Source: CAZYPH01 sp964649095 (GTDB lineage: Bacteria > Bdellovibrionota > UBA1018 > UBA923). Taken from it: 64,000 nt of DNA. Both the position numbers and the translations under genes were made by a program. Each line of letters starts with the position of its first letter. Positions within the stretch are counted from its first letter, which is position 1. Below the pieces are notes generated by a model, which was not told the DNA's origin, did not search any database, and saw only the letters and a program-made list of their open reading frames with translations. Positions 46,754 through 55,311 of the stretch are shown in pieces. The stretch is taken from assembly GCA_964649095.1 (NCBI GenBank), contig CAZYPH010000001.1:1-64000 (forward strand), read 5' to 3'.

Positions 46754-47632
46754 ATGGTTTCGACAACACCACTAGATCAATGGGCCGAACGTTACCTCGA
46801 TAACCGCTCTCTTAACGCTGAGAACAAAAAACCACTCGCGAGAGTACTTTTTTTCTCAGGCAAAGGGGGCGTAGGCCGCACTACACTGGCTACAAAGATG
46901 GCTCAACAATTAGCCCAACAGGGAAGACGGACGTTACTCGTACACGTACTAACCCATGAACAGCTGCGCGGCGAACCGCAGGCAATTGAAAAGAAACGCC
47001 CGAATTTATGGGCCATACGACTGCGATCACAAGAATGTTTTGAAGAGTACATTGCACTCAAATTAAAACTAAAGGCCTTATATAGCGTGTTTCTAGGTAG
47101 CCGCTTTACGCGTTACATTGAACGCGCAGCGCCAGGCGTACGTGAAATGGTGCTACTCGGCAAACTTTGGTACGAACGTAGTTTCTATGACCATGTCGTG
47201 GTTGATCTACCGAGCACCGGGTACAGCGTGACCATGTTTCGTACGATGTTCAACTTTCGACAGTTGTTTCCCGGGGGGCCCATCGCAAAAGATGCGGCAG
47301 AGATGATAGAAAGTTTTTCCAATCCTCACGAAGCCAAGTTTTTTATTGTCTCACTACCAGAAGAAATGCCAGAGCAAGAGAGCCTAGAACTGGGAGACAT
47401 TATGGCAGCGCTATTTCCAGAAAATTCATGCGAATTAGTTTTTAATCGCTGTTTACCGCCTCTCAGCGATGGTGCTTGGCAAAGCAAATACCCTAAACTC
47501 TTTCAATATTTTTTTCATCGTTATGCCGCCCAACAACGTGTGTTAGCCGAGTGCCTGAAACGACCAACACCAAACTTGATCATTAGCCCCCTCCATATTG
47601 ATGAACTAGAAGCAGGAGTTTCAGTCATATGA
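46754..47632 (+). CDS. ArsA/GET3-family ATPase (first of a tandem pair)
   Basis: 292 residues. The deviant Walker A SGKGGVGRTT marks the SIMIBI ArsA/MinD class; FYDHVVVDLPSTGYSV is the switch-II region (DTPPTG in canonical forms). No arsenic genes lie nearby, so a Get3-like targeting or other client-handling role is likelier than arsenite export. It overlaps the second ATPase by 4 bp (ATGA), as in other tandem ArsA pairs. Confidence 0.85.
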   Translation: MVSTTPLDQWAERYLDNRSLNAENKKPLARVLFFSGKGGVGRTTLATKMAQQLAQQGRRTLLVHVLTHEQLRGEPQAIEKKRPNLWAIRLRSQECFEEYIALKLKLKALYSVFLGSRFTRYIERAAPGVREMVLLGKLWYERSFYDHVVVDLPSTGYSVTMFRTMFNFRQLFPGGPIAKDAAEMIESFSNPHEAKFFIVSLPEEMPEQESLELGDIMAALFPENSCELVFNRCLPPLSDGAWQSKYPKLFQYFFHRYAAQQRVLAECLKRPTPNLIISPLHIDELEAGVSVI

Positions 47633-49917
47633 AGATGGAGTCGTTTGATAATTCGATATTCGACAAATATAAAATTTTTGTAATATGCGGCTCTGGTGGC
47701 GTGGGCAAAACTACGACCTCTGCCGCGCTCGCTATCAAAGCAGCCATTTACGGTAAAAAGGCCATCGTCATTACTATTGACCCCGCTAAACGTTTAGCTA
47801 CTTCTCTCGGGCTCGATACGATTTCTAATACTCCGTTAGATCTTACAAAATCGCTCAATCTAGAAACCTCACACCTGGGTCAATTTTTTGCGGTGACTCC
47901 TGACACTGCCAAAACATTTGAGCAGTTTGTGCGTTCCGTTGGTAGCGGTAAAAGCGACTCTGTCGAACGCATTCTAAAAACCTCGATTTATAAAATCTTT
48001 ACGCAAGATTTTTCAGGCTCTCATGAATACATGGCTATGGAAAAACTGCACTCGCTTGCGCGAGACGGCCATTATGACTGCATTATTTTAGACACACCTC
48101 CGTCCGTAAATACAAAATCATTTTTGGAAGCCCCGAACAACTTGTCGCAGTTTTTTGATGACTCGAACGTCAAGTGGCTGATTGAACCGCTCCTAAATAA
48201 ATCATCAAAACTGCTTTCTAGTGGCGTACAAAAATTAGTCGAAATTTTAGAAAAATTAACGGGCAAGGGGTTTATCGGGGATTTATTAGAGTTTTCATCG
48301 AGTATGTTTGAACTCAAAACACAGTTCAAAAAAAATCTCGACCTAGTTGAAACACTATTACACGACAAACAAACGGCCTTTTACATGGTTAGCACCCCAG
48401 AGCGATTTTCAATTGAAGAGACCATGACGTTTGTCGATCTTTTAAAAGATCGAAAATTTCGATTTGAAGGATTTATCTTTAACAAGCTGCTGTCATTGTA
48501 TCTAGGTGACGAAGCCCAGACACTAAAAACTCAAAACCTAAAAGAAGTCTCGTTTGAAATGGGCCTGGCGCAGAAAAAGCTCCTAACCGAAGAACACACC
48601 TACGAGGTCGTGAAAGACTACCACAACACATTTATCGGCATCGCTGAACAAACTGAAGACGTGCACTCTATCGATGCACTTAAGAAGCTGACGATGGACT
48701 TTAGACATATTCTGTTATCGTTATGTATTTTCTTTACGTTGGGTGCTCAGGCGGCACCGCAAAAAACCATAACGACTTCGGATAGTAACGAAACAACCTT
48801 CAATAACTTAACAGCCTCGTCTGATAGCGTTCGTTTTGATTTTCCATTTTTATTCTCAGAGTTATCGTTTAGCCCAAAACCACTTATCCAAGATGGCCAG
48901 CATGAACTACAAGTATTTCTTAAAGAGGCTTCTGACCTAAAAGAGCGAGTCAACCAATTTGCGCAACAAACATTGAGTGCGGCCAGCACGATCTCAAATC
49001 ATAACGATCTGTTAGAAGCACTATCTCAGTTTGAAACCAAATATCAGACCCCAGGATTTGAATTAAAATTTCCACAAGAACATCAAGCATTAGCACGCCT
49101 GATTTATGCTTACACGACTATTCAGAAAGCCCAGATTTACATACAAAAAAAGAAATATACAGAAGCTAATCTTTTATTAAGAAAAGCGCTTGAAAATGCG
49201 CATTGGTTAAAATTGAGCCAAACAAAGACCCATCAATTTAGCGCCAACACCCTAACTGCTTGGAGTCACTTTTTATATCTTCAAAGCCTGGCATTTCTTG
49301 GCCGCCATAACGAAGTTGTCGCCCATGAAAAAACGCTCAGCAGGTACAAGAACCTACTCAGCATCGAGCACTACGAATACGCACAGTACCTGACAGCACT
49401 TTCACTTCGTGAGTTAAACGAGATCAAACAAGCACATAGGCGTCTAAATACCGCTATGACTACTCTACGCAATGCCCATTCTACTCAAGCACTGATTATT
49501 CTGGGACACATCTATCGAGAGGAGAGTATTTATAAAATTCGTTTATGTGAAAAACAAAACCCCTTGCTAGAAGAAGTAGATGAGTATGTTTTTCTGAAAT
49601 TCTTGCACCACTACACAAAATGCATCACACCAACCGTCTTACTATTATGTGAACAATCGCCATTGATTGCTCGAGCCAATAACACGGACAAAATAAATAA
49701 GTTACCGTCGGCGGGAGACCTAATTGAAGTGGCACAATCGTACCCGGGGCAACAGATAAAACATTCTCTCCGCGCACCCTCGGGCGACAAAAAACGCGCC
49801 AAAATGTCGGCCAAACAGAAACAATTTTTTGAATCAGAGCTAGGCAGCCTGATTGAAACCAAAGTAAAAGATCTAAAAGATACTCTTGCCGCACAGTGTG
49901 CGCTGCAAAAGAAATAG
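47629..49917 (+). CDS. ArsA-family ATPase fused to exported-like TPR region
   Basis: 762 residues. Residues 1-355 are an ArsA ATPase (Walker A SGGVGKTT; A-loop DPAKRL; switch DTPPSVNTKSFL). From residue 356 (ATG at 48694) the frame continues into a stretch that looks like a signal peptide (MDFRHILLSLCIFFTLGAQA) and then a helical TPR-like domain (about 430-690), ending Lys-rich. An AAGAAG about 6 nt before that ATG could act as a ribosome site. The fusion may be real (a membrane-tethered ATPase with a periplasmic arm), a dual-start gene, or two genes joined by an indel: a TGA lies 3 nt before the ATG in another frame. Overlaps the first ATPase by 4 bp. Confidence 0.8.
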   Translation: MKMESFDNSIFDKYKIFVICGSGGVGKTTTSAALAIKAAIYGKKAIVITIDPAKRLATSLGLDTISNTPLDLTKSLNLETSHLGQFFAVTPDTAKTFEQFVRSVGSGKSDSVERILKTSIYKIFTQDFSGSHEYMAMEKLHSLARDGHYDCIILDTPPSVNTKSFLEAPNNLSQFFDDSNVKWLIEPLLNKSSKLLSSGVQKLVEILEKLTGKGFIGDLLEFSSSMFELKTQFKKNLDLVETLLHDKQTAFYMVSTPERFSIEETMTFVDLLKDRKFRFEGFIFNKLLSLYLGDEAQTLKTQNLKEVSFEMGLAQKKLLTEEHTYEVVKDYHNTFIGIAEQTEDVHSIDALKKLTMDFRHILLSLCIFFTLGAQAAPQKTITTSDSNETTFNNLTASSDSVRFDFPFLFSELSFSPKPLIQDGQHELQVFLKEASDLKERVNQFAQQTLSAASTISNHNDLLEALSQFETKYQTPGFELKFPQEHQALARLIYAYTTIQKAQIYIQKKKYTEANLLLRKALENAHWLKLSQTKTHQFSANTLTAWSHFLYLQSLAFLGRHNEVVAHEKTLSRYKNLLSIEHYEYAQYLTALSLRELNEIKQAHRRLNTAMTTLRNAHSTQALIILGHIYREESIYKIRLCEKQNPLLEEVDEYVFLKFLHHYTKCITPTVLLLCEQSPLIARANNTDKINKLPSAGDLIEVAQSYPGQQIKHSLRAPSGDKKRAKMSAKQKQFFESELGSLIETKVKDLKDTLAAQCALQKK

Positions 49918-49937
49918 TAATTTTGGATTTTGATTTT

Positions 49938-51248
49938 ATGAAAACCTCGATTGATCGCAGTTTTGATGATGTTTTTTTGTGTGTGCGTTCGCGCTTAAAA
50001 GATTACTTATTAAAGGAATACTGCCGATGTCCCGACACCAATAATATCGACACTAGTAGATTTTTAGATTTTTTTTCTCTCTACTTAGACTCCCACACCC
50101 CTACCAAGTCGCACACCTTATATAGCTCTTTTGATATTCGTGACGCGGGTTTTAAGATTGCACCGGTAGATGCTAATATCTACCCCGCCGGTTTTAATAA
50201 CATCTGTCCGATTGATATTGAGAATAGCAGCCCAATCGTTGAGAGCTACTTTTCGTCGATCGGCTTCAAGCCGAAGCGGCTCCTGATCTTTCCAGAGGCT
50301 CATACCAAGAACCATTTTTACATCGACAATTTACTGGCTTTAAAATCGCTTTTTGAAAAAATTAATATAGAAACACGTATTGGTTGGGTCGGGCATGACC
50401 AGGTTTTAACCAATACCTCCGGCGTACAGGTTACCGCCCAAGCCATTCAACGCGATTCAGACCATGGCACTATCAGTTTGAATGACGGTTTTATGCCTGA
50501 GTTTGTCGTTTTAAATAACGACTGTTCGGCCGGCTTGCCCGATATTTTGTTAAATCTTACAATTCCGGTAGAACCATCACCGTTGTTAGGCTGGCACTCT
50601 CGTAGAAAACATAGTTTTTTTAATATATATAATAGTTTGGCAGAAACCCTGGCCACAGAGTGCCAAATAGACCCTTGGCATCTACAGGTCGATACCGCCC
50701 ATGTTAGCGACATCAATTTCGAATCTCAAAAAAGCTTAGATGACATGGCCGACGCTGCAGCAAAAATTTTAGCCCGTACTCAAACCAAATACAAAGAACA
50801 CAGTGTAACGGCTCAACCAAAAGTCTTTGTGAAAAGTGCGTCTGGTACGTATGGCATGGGTATCTTAGTCATTAACGATCCGAATGATTTACGCACTCTC
50901 AATCGCCGTGAAAAAAACAAAATGAGCGTAGGTAAAAATGCGCTAGAAGTACACGACGTCATTGTGCAAGAGGGTATTCCTACCCGCATGGGCGTTGATG
51001 GGGCTTCTGCAGAGCCTGTTGTCTATATGATTGGCAGTCGACTATTCGGTGGATTTCTTCGACTTAATGCCAGTCGTGACAATTTAGATAATCTCAACTC
51101 TAAGGGCATGGTGTTTGAGAAACTTTGTATGTCCGATTTGCGATTTGGTGCCGAGCGCGATGTAGAATTGGAATTAGTTTACGGAGCTATCGCCAAACTT
51201 TCTCAACGGGCGTTAACTCGAGAAATTGATATTGCTCTGCGTCGATAA
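49938..51248 (+). CDS. gshA: Glutamate-cysteine ligase, proteobacterial GshA (PF08886) type
   Basis: 436 residues from the ATG at 49938, 20 nt after the previous stop. NIYPAGFNNICPID, PEAHTKNHFYIDNL, VGHDQVLTNTSGVQV, LNNDCSAGLP and KSASGTYGMGI match the single-domain GshA family described from Acidithiobacillus-like proteobacteria, unrelated in sequence to E. coli GshA. It ligates glutamate and cysteine, the first step to glutathione. gshB is not in the window. Confidence 0.88.
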   Translation: MKTSIDRSFDDVFLCVRSRLKDYLLKEYCRCPDTNNIDTSRFLDFFSLYLDSHTPTKSHTLYSSFDIRDAGFKIAPVDANIYPAGFNNICPIDIENSSPIVESYFSSIGFKPKRLLIFPEAHTKNHFYIDNLLALKSLFEKINIETRIGWVGHDQVLTNTSGVQVTAQAIQRDSDHGTISLNDGFMPEFVVLNNDCSAGLPDILLNLTIPVEPSPLLGWHSRRKHSFFNIYNSLAETLATECQIDPWHLQVDTAHVSDINFESQKSLDDMADAAAKILARTQTKYKEHSVTAQPKVFVKSASGTYGMGILVINDPNDLRTLNRREKNKMSVGKNALEVHDVIVQEGIPTRMGVDGASAEPVVYMIGSRLFGGFLRLNASRDNLDNLNSKGMVFEKLCMSDLRFGAERDVELELVYGAIAKLSQRALTREIDIALRR

Positions 51249-51291
51249 AACAGAATTTTTTAAGTAGTGATCGTTATGGTATTTGTTGGGC

Positions 51292-52710
51292 ATGCAATCA
51301 ACAAATCATCTGAGCCCAGAATTATCTCAATTTAAAAACACCCATGACTCTGTCCTTGGTCTCATAGGCCACACACCACTTGTACGTCTCAATAAAGTCG
51401 CTGCCGGTGTGGCATCAGAAATCTATGCCAAGGTAGAATTTACCAATCCTGGTGGATCGGTAAAAGACCGTATTGGTTTAGCCATGATCGAAGACGCCGA
51501 AAAGCGCGGTGTTTTAAAACCAGGTGGCACCATCGTTGAATGCACGAGTGGCAACACCGGTATGGGTTTAGCGATTGCAGCTGCTATAAAAGGCTACCGT
51601 TGTGTTTTTGTTCTACCAGATAAGATGTCGACGGAGAAAATCAGAAATCTTCGCGCGTTTGGGGCTCGTGTCGTAGTAACGCCGACCAATGTGGAGCCCG
51701 ATGATCCGCGTTCCTATTACTCTGTGGCGCGACAAATCGCCAAAGAAACGCCCAATGCCGTCCACCTAAATCAGTATGACAATTTGTCGAACCGCGAGGC
51801 GCATTTCGCCACAACAGGTCCTGAGCTTTTTGAACAAACCAACGGCGGCCAATTTGACGCTTTTGTTGCCGGAATGGGTACGGGCGGAACGATTAGCGGC
51901 ATTGCGCAGTTCTTAAAAAAGAAGAAATCGTCCATACAGATTGTGGGCGTAGACCCGATTGGGTCGATCTTATTTGACCACTTCAAAACAGGGTCGAAGG
52001 CTGTAGCCGCTCCGTATAAAATAGAGGGCATTGGCGAAGACTTTATACCAAAGAACTACGATTTTTCGGTAATCGACGACATGGTGCAAGTGAACGACAA
52101 AGAAAGTTTTGTCATGACGCGTCGGTTATTACATGAAGAAGGTCTTTTTGTAGGTGTCTCTTGTGGTGCTGCTGTTTGTGGTGCAATCAAATACGCCCAA
52201 ACATTAAAGACACCGAAACGCATCATTGTGCTGTTACCCGATAGCGGCAATCGCTACCTATCAAAAGTATTTGATGACGACTGGATGCGTGAAAATGGCT
52301 TCTTAGATTCGGGTTGGGGCACAGTGGCTGATTTACTATTAGGGGTCAAGTCACATAGCGGTCCAATTATATATACAAAACCTGATAGTTCGATTGAAGA
52401 AGTTATTAACCTCATGAAAGACAAAGGCTTTAGCCAAATTCCAGTCATTGAGAACAATCAAGTAGTGGGTTTAGTAAACGAAACACATCTACTCAGTGCT
52501 TTATTTTCAGGGCGTCTAAAGTCTAATGACCGCGTCATTGCCGTAGCAGAAAGTAATTTCGCCGTGTTGTCACCAAGCGATCCTGTCGAACGTGTGAGCC
52601 AAGCCATTACGGCTGGCCAAACACCGATTGTACAAAACCAACACAACGGCCTGACCATCATTACTAAAATTGACTTAATTACCTATCTAGGCAATCGCAC
52701 TAAACATTAA
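51292..52710 (+). CDS. cbs: Cystathionine beta-synthase with regulatory CBS domains
   Basis: 472 residues. PLP lysine K58 in NPGGSVKDR, the GTGGTISGIAQFL phosphate loop and SCGAAV mark the fold-type-II O-acetylserine/cystathionine synthase group. The C-terminal about 350-470 holds two CBS domains (MKDKGFSQIPVIENNQVVGLV). With the following gene it converts homocysteine and serine to cysteine. A TTG at 51283 would add three residues. Confidence 0.92.
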   Translation: MQSTNHLSPELSQFKNTHDSVLGLIGHTPLVRLNKVAAGVASEIYAKVEFTNPGGSVKDRIGLAMIEDAEKRGVLKPGGTIVECTSGNTGMGLAIAAAIKGYRCVFVLPDKMSTEKIRNLRAFGARVVVTPTNVEPDDPRSYYSVARQIAKETPNAVHLNQYDNLSNREAHFATTGPELFEQTNGGQFDAFVAGMGTGGTISGIAQFLKKKKSSIQIVGVDPIGSILFDHFKTGSKAVAAPYKIEGIGEDFIPKNYDFSVIDDMVQVNDKESFVMTRRLLHEEGLFVGVSCGAAVCGAIKYAQTLKTPKRIIVLLPDSGNRYLSKVFDDDWMRENGFLDSGWGTVADLLLGVKSHSGPIIYTKPDSSIEEVINLMKDKGFSQIPVIENNQVVGLVNETHLLSALFSGRLKSNDRVIAVAESNFAVLSPSDPVERVSQAITAGQTPIVQNQHNGLTIITKIDLITYLGNRTKH

Positions 52711-52721
52711 GAAATAACTAT

Positions 52722-53888
52722 ATGAAATCAGATACCGAGAATTTGAAGTTCGACACTAAAGCCATCCACGCAGGCCAAAGCCCAGACCCGTCGACCGGGG
52801 CCGTGATGACGCCCGTCTACTTAACATCTACGTATGCCCAGCAGTCACCCGGTGTGCATTTGGGGTATGAGTATTCACGCACACAAAATCCTACGCGTAA
52901 GGCTCTCGAAGATTGTATCGCGGCACTAGAATCTGGAACGTATGGACTTGCCTTTTCCTCTGGCTGCGCGGCCTTGACCACTCTTTTGCTAACACTCAAT
53001 GCGGGCGATCACGTATTGTGTTCTGATGATTTGTACGGCGGCACGTTCCGTTTGTTTGATAAAGTATTTAAACGCTTTCAATTGAAGTTTACGTACGTCG
53101 ACTTGAGCGATCTAACTGCGGTTCGGGCTGCATTGGCTCAACACAAAACAAAATTAATTTGGGCCGAGACACCGACAAATCCGATGTTAAAAATCTGTGA
53201 CATCAAAGCACTGGCCGGTTTAGCAAAACAACATGGCGCCCTACTAGGTGTCGATAATACGTTTATGAGTCCGTATTTTCAGCGGCCATTAGAGTTGGGG
53301 GCCGATGTCGTCATGCACTCCGGCACCAAATACTTAAACGGACACTCTGACGTGGTGTGTGGTGTGTTGGTTACAAACCATGATGCGCTAGCGAAGGAAC
53401 TGTACTTTCACCAGAATGCGGCCGGTGCTGTATTGGGCCCTCACGACGCGTTTTTAGTTTTAAGAGGATTAAAGACCCTGCACCTACGCATGGAACGACA
53501 CGCCAGTAACGCGGCAAAAATTGCCGTTTTTTTACAAGAACATCAAAAAGTGAAATCCGTCTTGTACCCCGGCTTAAAAAACCACCCACAACATGCCATC
53601 GCAACTGCACAAACATTGGGCCATAGTGGAATGATTACGTTCTTCTTAGATTCTGACTTAGCCGGTTGTCGGCGTTTTCTCGAAGCACTACGTGTCTTTA
53701 CGTTGGCAGAGAGTTTAGGTGGTGTGGAATCGTTGGTCGATCATCCGGCGATTATGACCCACGCGTCGATTCCGTTAGCAACGAGGCAGCAGTTGGGCAT
53801 TGAAGATAATTTAGTGCGCTTATCGGTAGGTGTTGAAGACTGTGATGACTTGTTAAGTGATTTAACGCAGGCGTTGAAGGCGGTCTGA
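52722..53888 (+). CDS. Cystathionine gamma-lyase / gamma-synthase-type PLP enzyme
   Basis: 388 residues. The Cys/Met-metabolism PLP signature with PLP Lys203 in HSGTKYLNGHSD and DDLYGGTFRLF is complete. Next to cystathionine beta-synthase, the gamma-lyase role (cystathionine to cysteine, 2-oxobutyrate, ammonia) is favoured over gamma-synthase, but sequence alone cannot decide. It ends the plus-strand sulfur-amino-acid unit. Confidence 0.88.
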   Translation: MKSDTENLKFDTKAIHAGQSPDPSTGAVMTPVYLTSTYAQQSPGVHLGYEYSRTQNPTRKALEDCIAALESGTYGLAFSSGCAALTTLLLTLNAGDHVLCSDDLYGGTFRLFDKVFKRFQLKFTYVDLSDLTAVRAALAQHKTKLIWAETPTNPMLKICDIKALAGLAKQHGALLGVDNTFMSPYFQRPLELGADVVMHSGTKYLNGHSDVVCGVLVTNHDALAKELYFHQNAAGAVLGPHDAFLVLRGLKTLHLRMERHASNAAKIAVFLQEHQKVKSVLYPGLKNHPQHAIATAQTLGHSGMITFFLDSDLAGCRRFLEALRVFTLAESLGGVESLVDHPAIMTHASIPLATRQQLGIEDNLVRLSVGVEDCDDLLSDLTQALKAV

Positions 53889-53952
53889 TAATTTAAGTTG
53901 TTTAGGTTTGGGGGCGGAAAGAACCACTATACAGTGTTCAATACGCATCTTA

Positions 53953-53969
53953 GGTGAATTAAGTTCACC
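53953..53969. other. Small hairpin between convergent genes
   Basis: GGTGAA and TTCACC form a perfect 6-bp stem with a 5-nt loop between the cystathionine lyase gene and the convergent small basic gene. No U-tract follows, so its terminator role is doubtful. Confidence 0.35.
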
Positions 53970-53997
53970 CGCCCCTCACACAACTAAGAAGAATTAC

Positions 53998-54078
53998 TTA
54001 TTTCTTCTTGCGCTTAGCAGTAGTTTTGCGCTTAGTTTTACGAGCGGTTTTTTTCTTTGCAGCTTTTTTACGTTTCAT
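53998..54078 (-). CDS. 26-residue Lys/Arg-rich protein
   Basis: ATG at 54078 to TAA at 53998 encodes 26 residues: 13 Lys, 4 Arg, 4 Ala, 4 Thr and the Met. It starts MKRKKAAKKK and ends AKRKKK. An unusually strong ribosome site (AAGGAGG) lies 8 nt before the ATG. The composition resembles the tails of histone H1-like or AlgP-type proteins, so nucleic-acid binding is inferred. It lies 45 nt downstream of the SpoIIE-type gene on the same strand and could share its transcript. No homologue could be checked. Confidence 0.78.
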   Translation of the reverse strand: MKRKKAAKKKTARKTKRKTTAKRKKK

Positions 54079-54123
54079 GTTTATGCCCTCCTTTCTCGTT
54101 ATTTAAAGTGTAAGTCGAATTGG

Positions 54124-55311
54124 TTATTTTGCAAGCCTCAGAATTTTCTCATCAACATGCACACACATGATCGAACAATCTTGTGTCGGCATCTCTAATT
54201 CGTGATCAAATTTCTTTCTGGCAGCAAAACAAAATTCATTTATAAGATCTAAAACGTCAGAATCAGCACAACCCGAAATCACTGTCTGTAGCCGATCTTC
54301 AGACTCAAATGATTTCTTAAAACCATCTGAAAACAACAAAAGTCTATCGCCCGCACGAAGTGAAAACGACTCTTCTTTGATGGAATTCTTCCCTTCTTTT
54401 GTCATCGGATCTAAGTCTTTCGACCTCTTCAGGTAGGAAAAATCTTTCGAGTAGTGATACAAATCTAACGAACCAATTGATGCAAATTTTAGATCAAGCG
54501 TTTTTCTATTCAGAATTATATATATTAATGACAACGATTCATTCTCTTTAATGACACTTTGTAGTTCCGTACTGATCTTCTTTAGCGTCGCCTTCGGAGA
54601 AAAATCATTCTGCGACTGCGTTACTCTTAAGGTCATTCTCAAAAGAACCGCTAGAAACGATGATGATAGCCCGTAGCCCGTTGCATGACTCATCAAGATA
54701 CCAACGTGCGTTTTATCGTCGAACTCAAAAAAATCCAGATAATCGCCGCCGGGTTTTAATCCAGAAAAATAGCGGTGCATGACATCTAAACCCGATACCG
54801 ACTCGAATTTTTTCGGAATTAAAGACTCTTGAATACTACGCGTAAGATTTAGATCTTGCTGATACTGTTCAAGAATTTCTTTAACATCCCCAGTTAGATC
54901 ACCAATCTCTTGGTGCTGAGTCGTCTGCGATTTCCAAAAACGCCACACACGAGCAAGGTCTAGTTTTCGTAGGGGTAAATATAATAAATCACTAATATTG
55001 TTTTTTATTGCAGACTTTAAAACGATCTGTTCTTGATCGGCTCGTAACTTCAGGTCTTCTGATAACAGAAACGTTACGGTAGCGGCGCTATTCTGCAGGT
55101 GTTCTAGTTCGGCGTCGTTGATCAACACGGTCGTCAAATCGATTAGTACCAGTTTATTCGGCTCGTTGTGTTTGCCAGTATTTTCTAGTTTGCTTTCGAC
55201 GGCGATGTCATTAGCGATACTTGCCGGAAAGTAACCTTCCCGCGCGCCATCTAAAAACCCATCACGCAATTCATCTACTACTTGTGTCGATCGACTGATG
55301 ATTAAGATCAT
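54124..55311 (-). CDS. SpoIIE/RsbU-type PP2C phosphatase, altered metal site
   Basis: 395 residues. The N-terminal ~120 residues resemble a degenerate receiver domain (KLVLIDLT core), then a helical linker, then a PPM/SpoIIE domain: IPKKFESVSG, LKPGGDYLDFF with Asp190, LFSDGF and TQDCSIM near the end. The second metal motif, usually D-x-x-G-H-G, reads SHATGYG with His209 where Asp is expected. Activity may therefore be altered. Such proteins dephosphorylate STAS antagonists. Its ATG overlaps the upstream barrel gene stop. Confidence 0.83.
   Translation of the reverse strand: MILIISRSTQVVDELRDGFLDGAREGYFPASIANDIAVESKLENTGKHNEPNKLVLIDLTTVLINDAELEHLQNSAATVTFLLSEDLKLRADQEQIVLKSAIKNNISDLLYLPLRKLDLARVWRFWKSQTTQHQEIGDLTGDVKEILEQYQQDLNLTRSIQESLIPKKFESVSGLDVMHRYFSGLKPGGDYLDFFEFDDKTHVGILMSHATGYGLSSSFLAVLLRMTLRVTQSQNDFSPKATLKKISTELQSVIKENESLSLIYIILNRKTLDLKFASIGSLDLYHYSKDFSYLKRSKDLDPMTKEGKNSIKEESFSLRAGDRLLLFSDGFKKSFESEDRLQTVISGCADSDVLDLINEFCFAARKKFDHELEMPTQDCSIMCVHVDEKILRLAK

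Noticed and set aside
53908..54198. 96-codon plus-strand open frame over the small basic gene
   Set aside because: Low-complexity antisense translation; the minus-strand 26-codon gene has the strong ribosome site.
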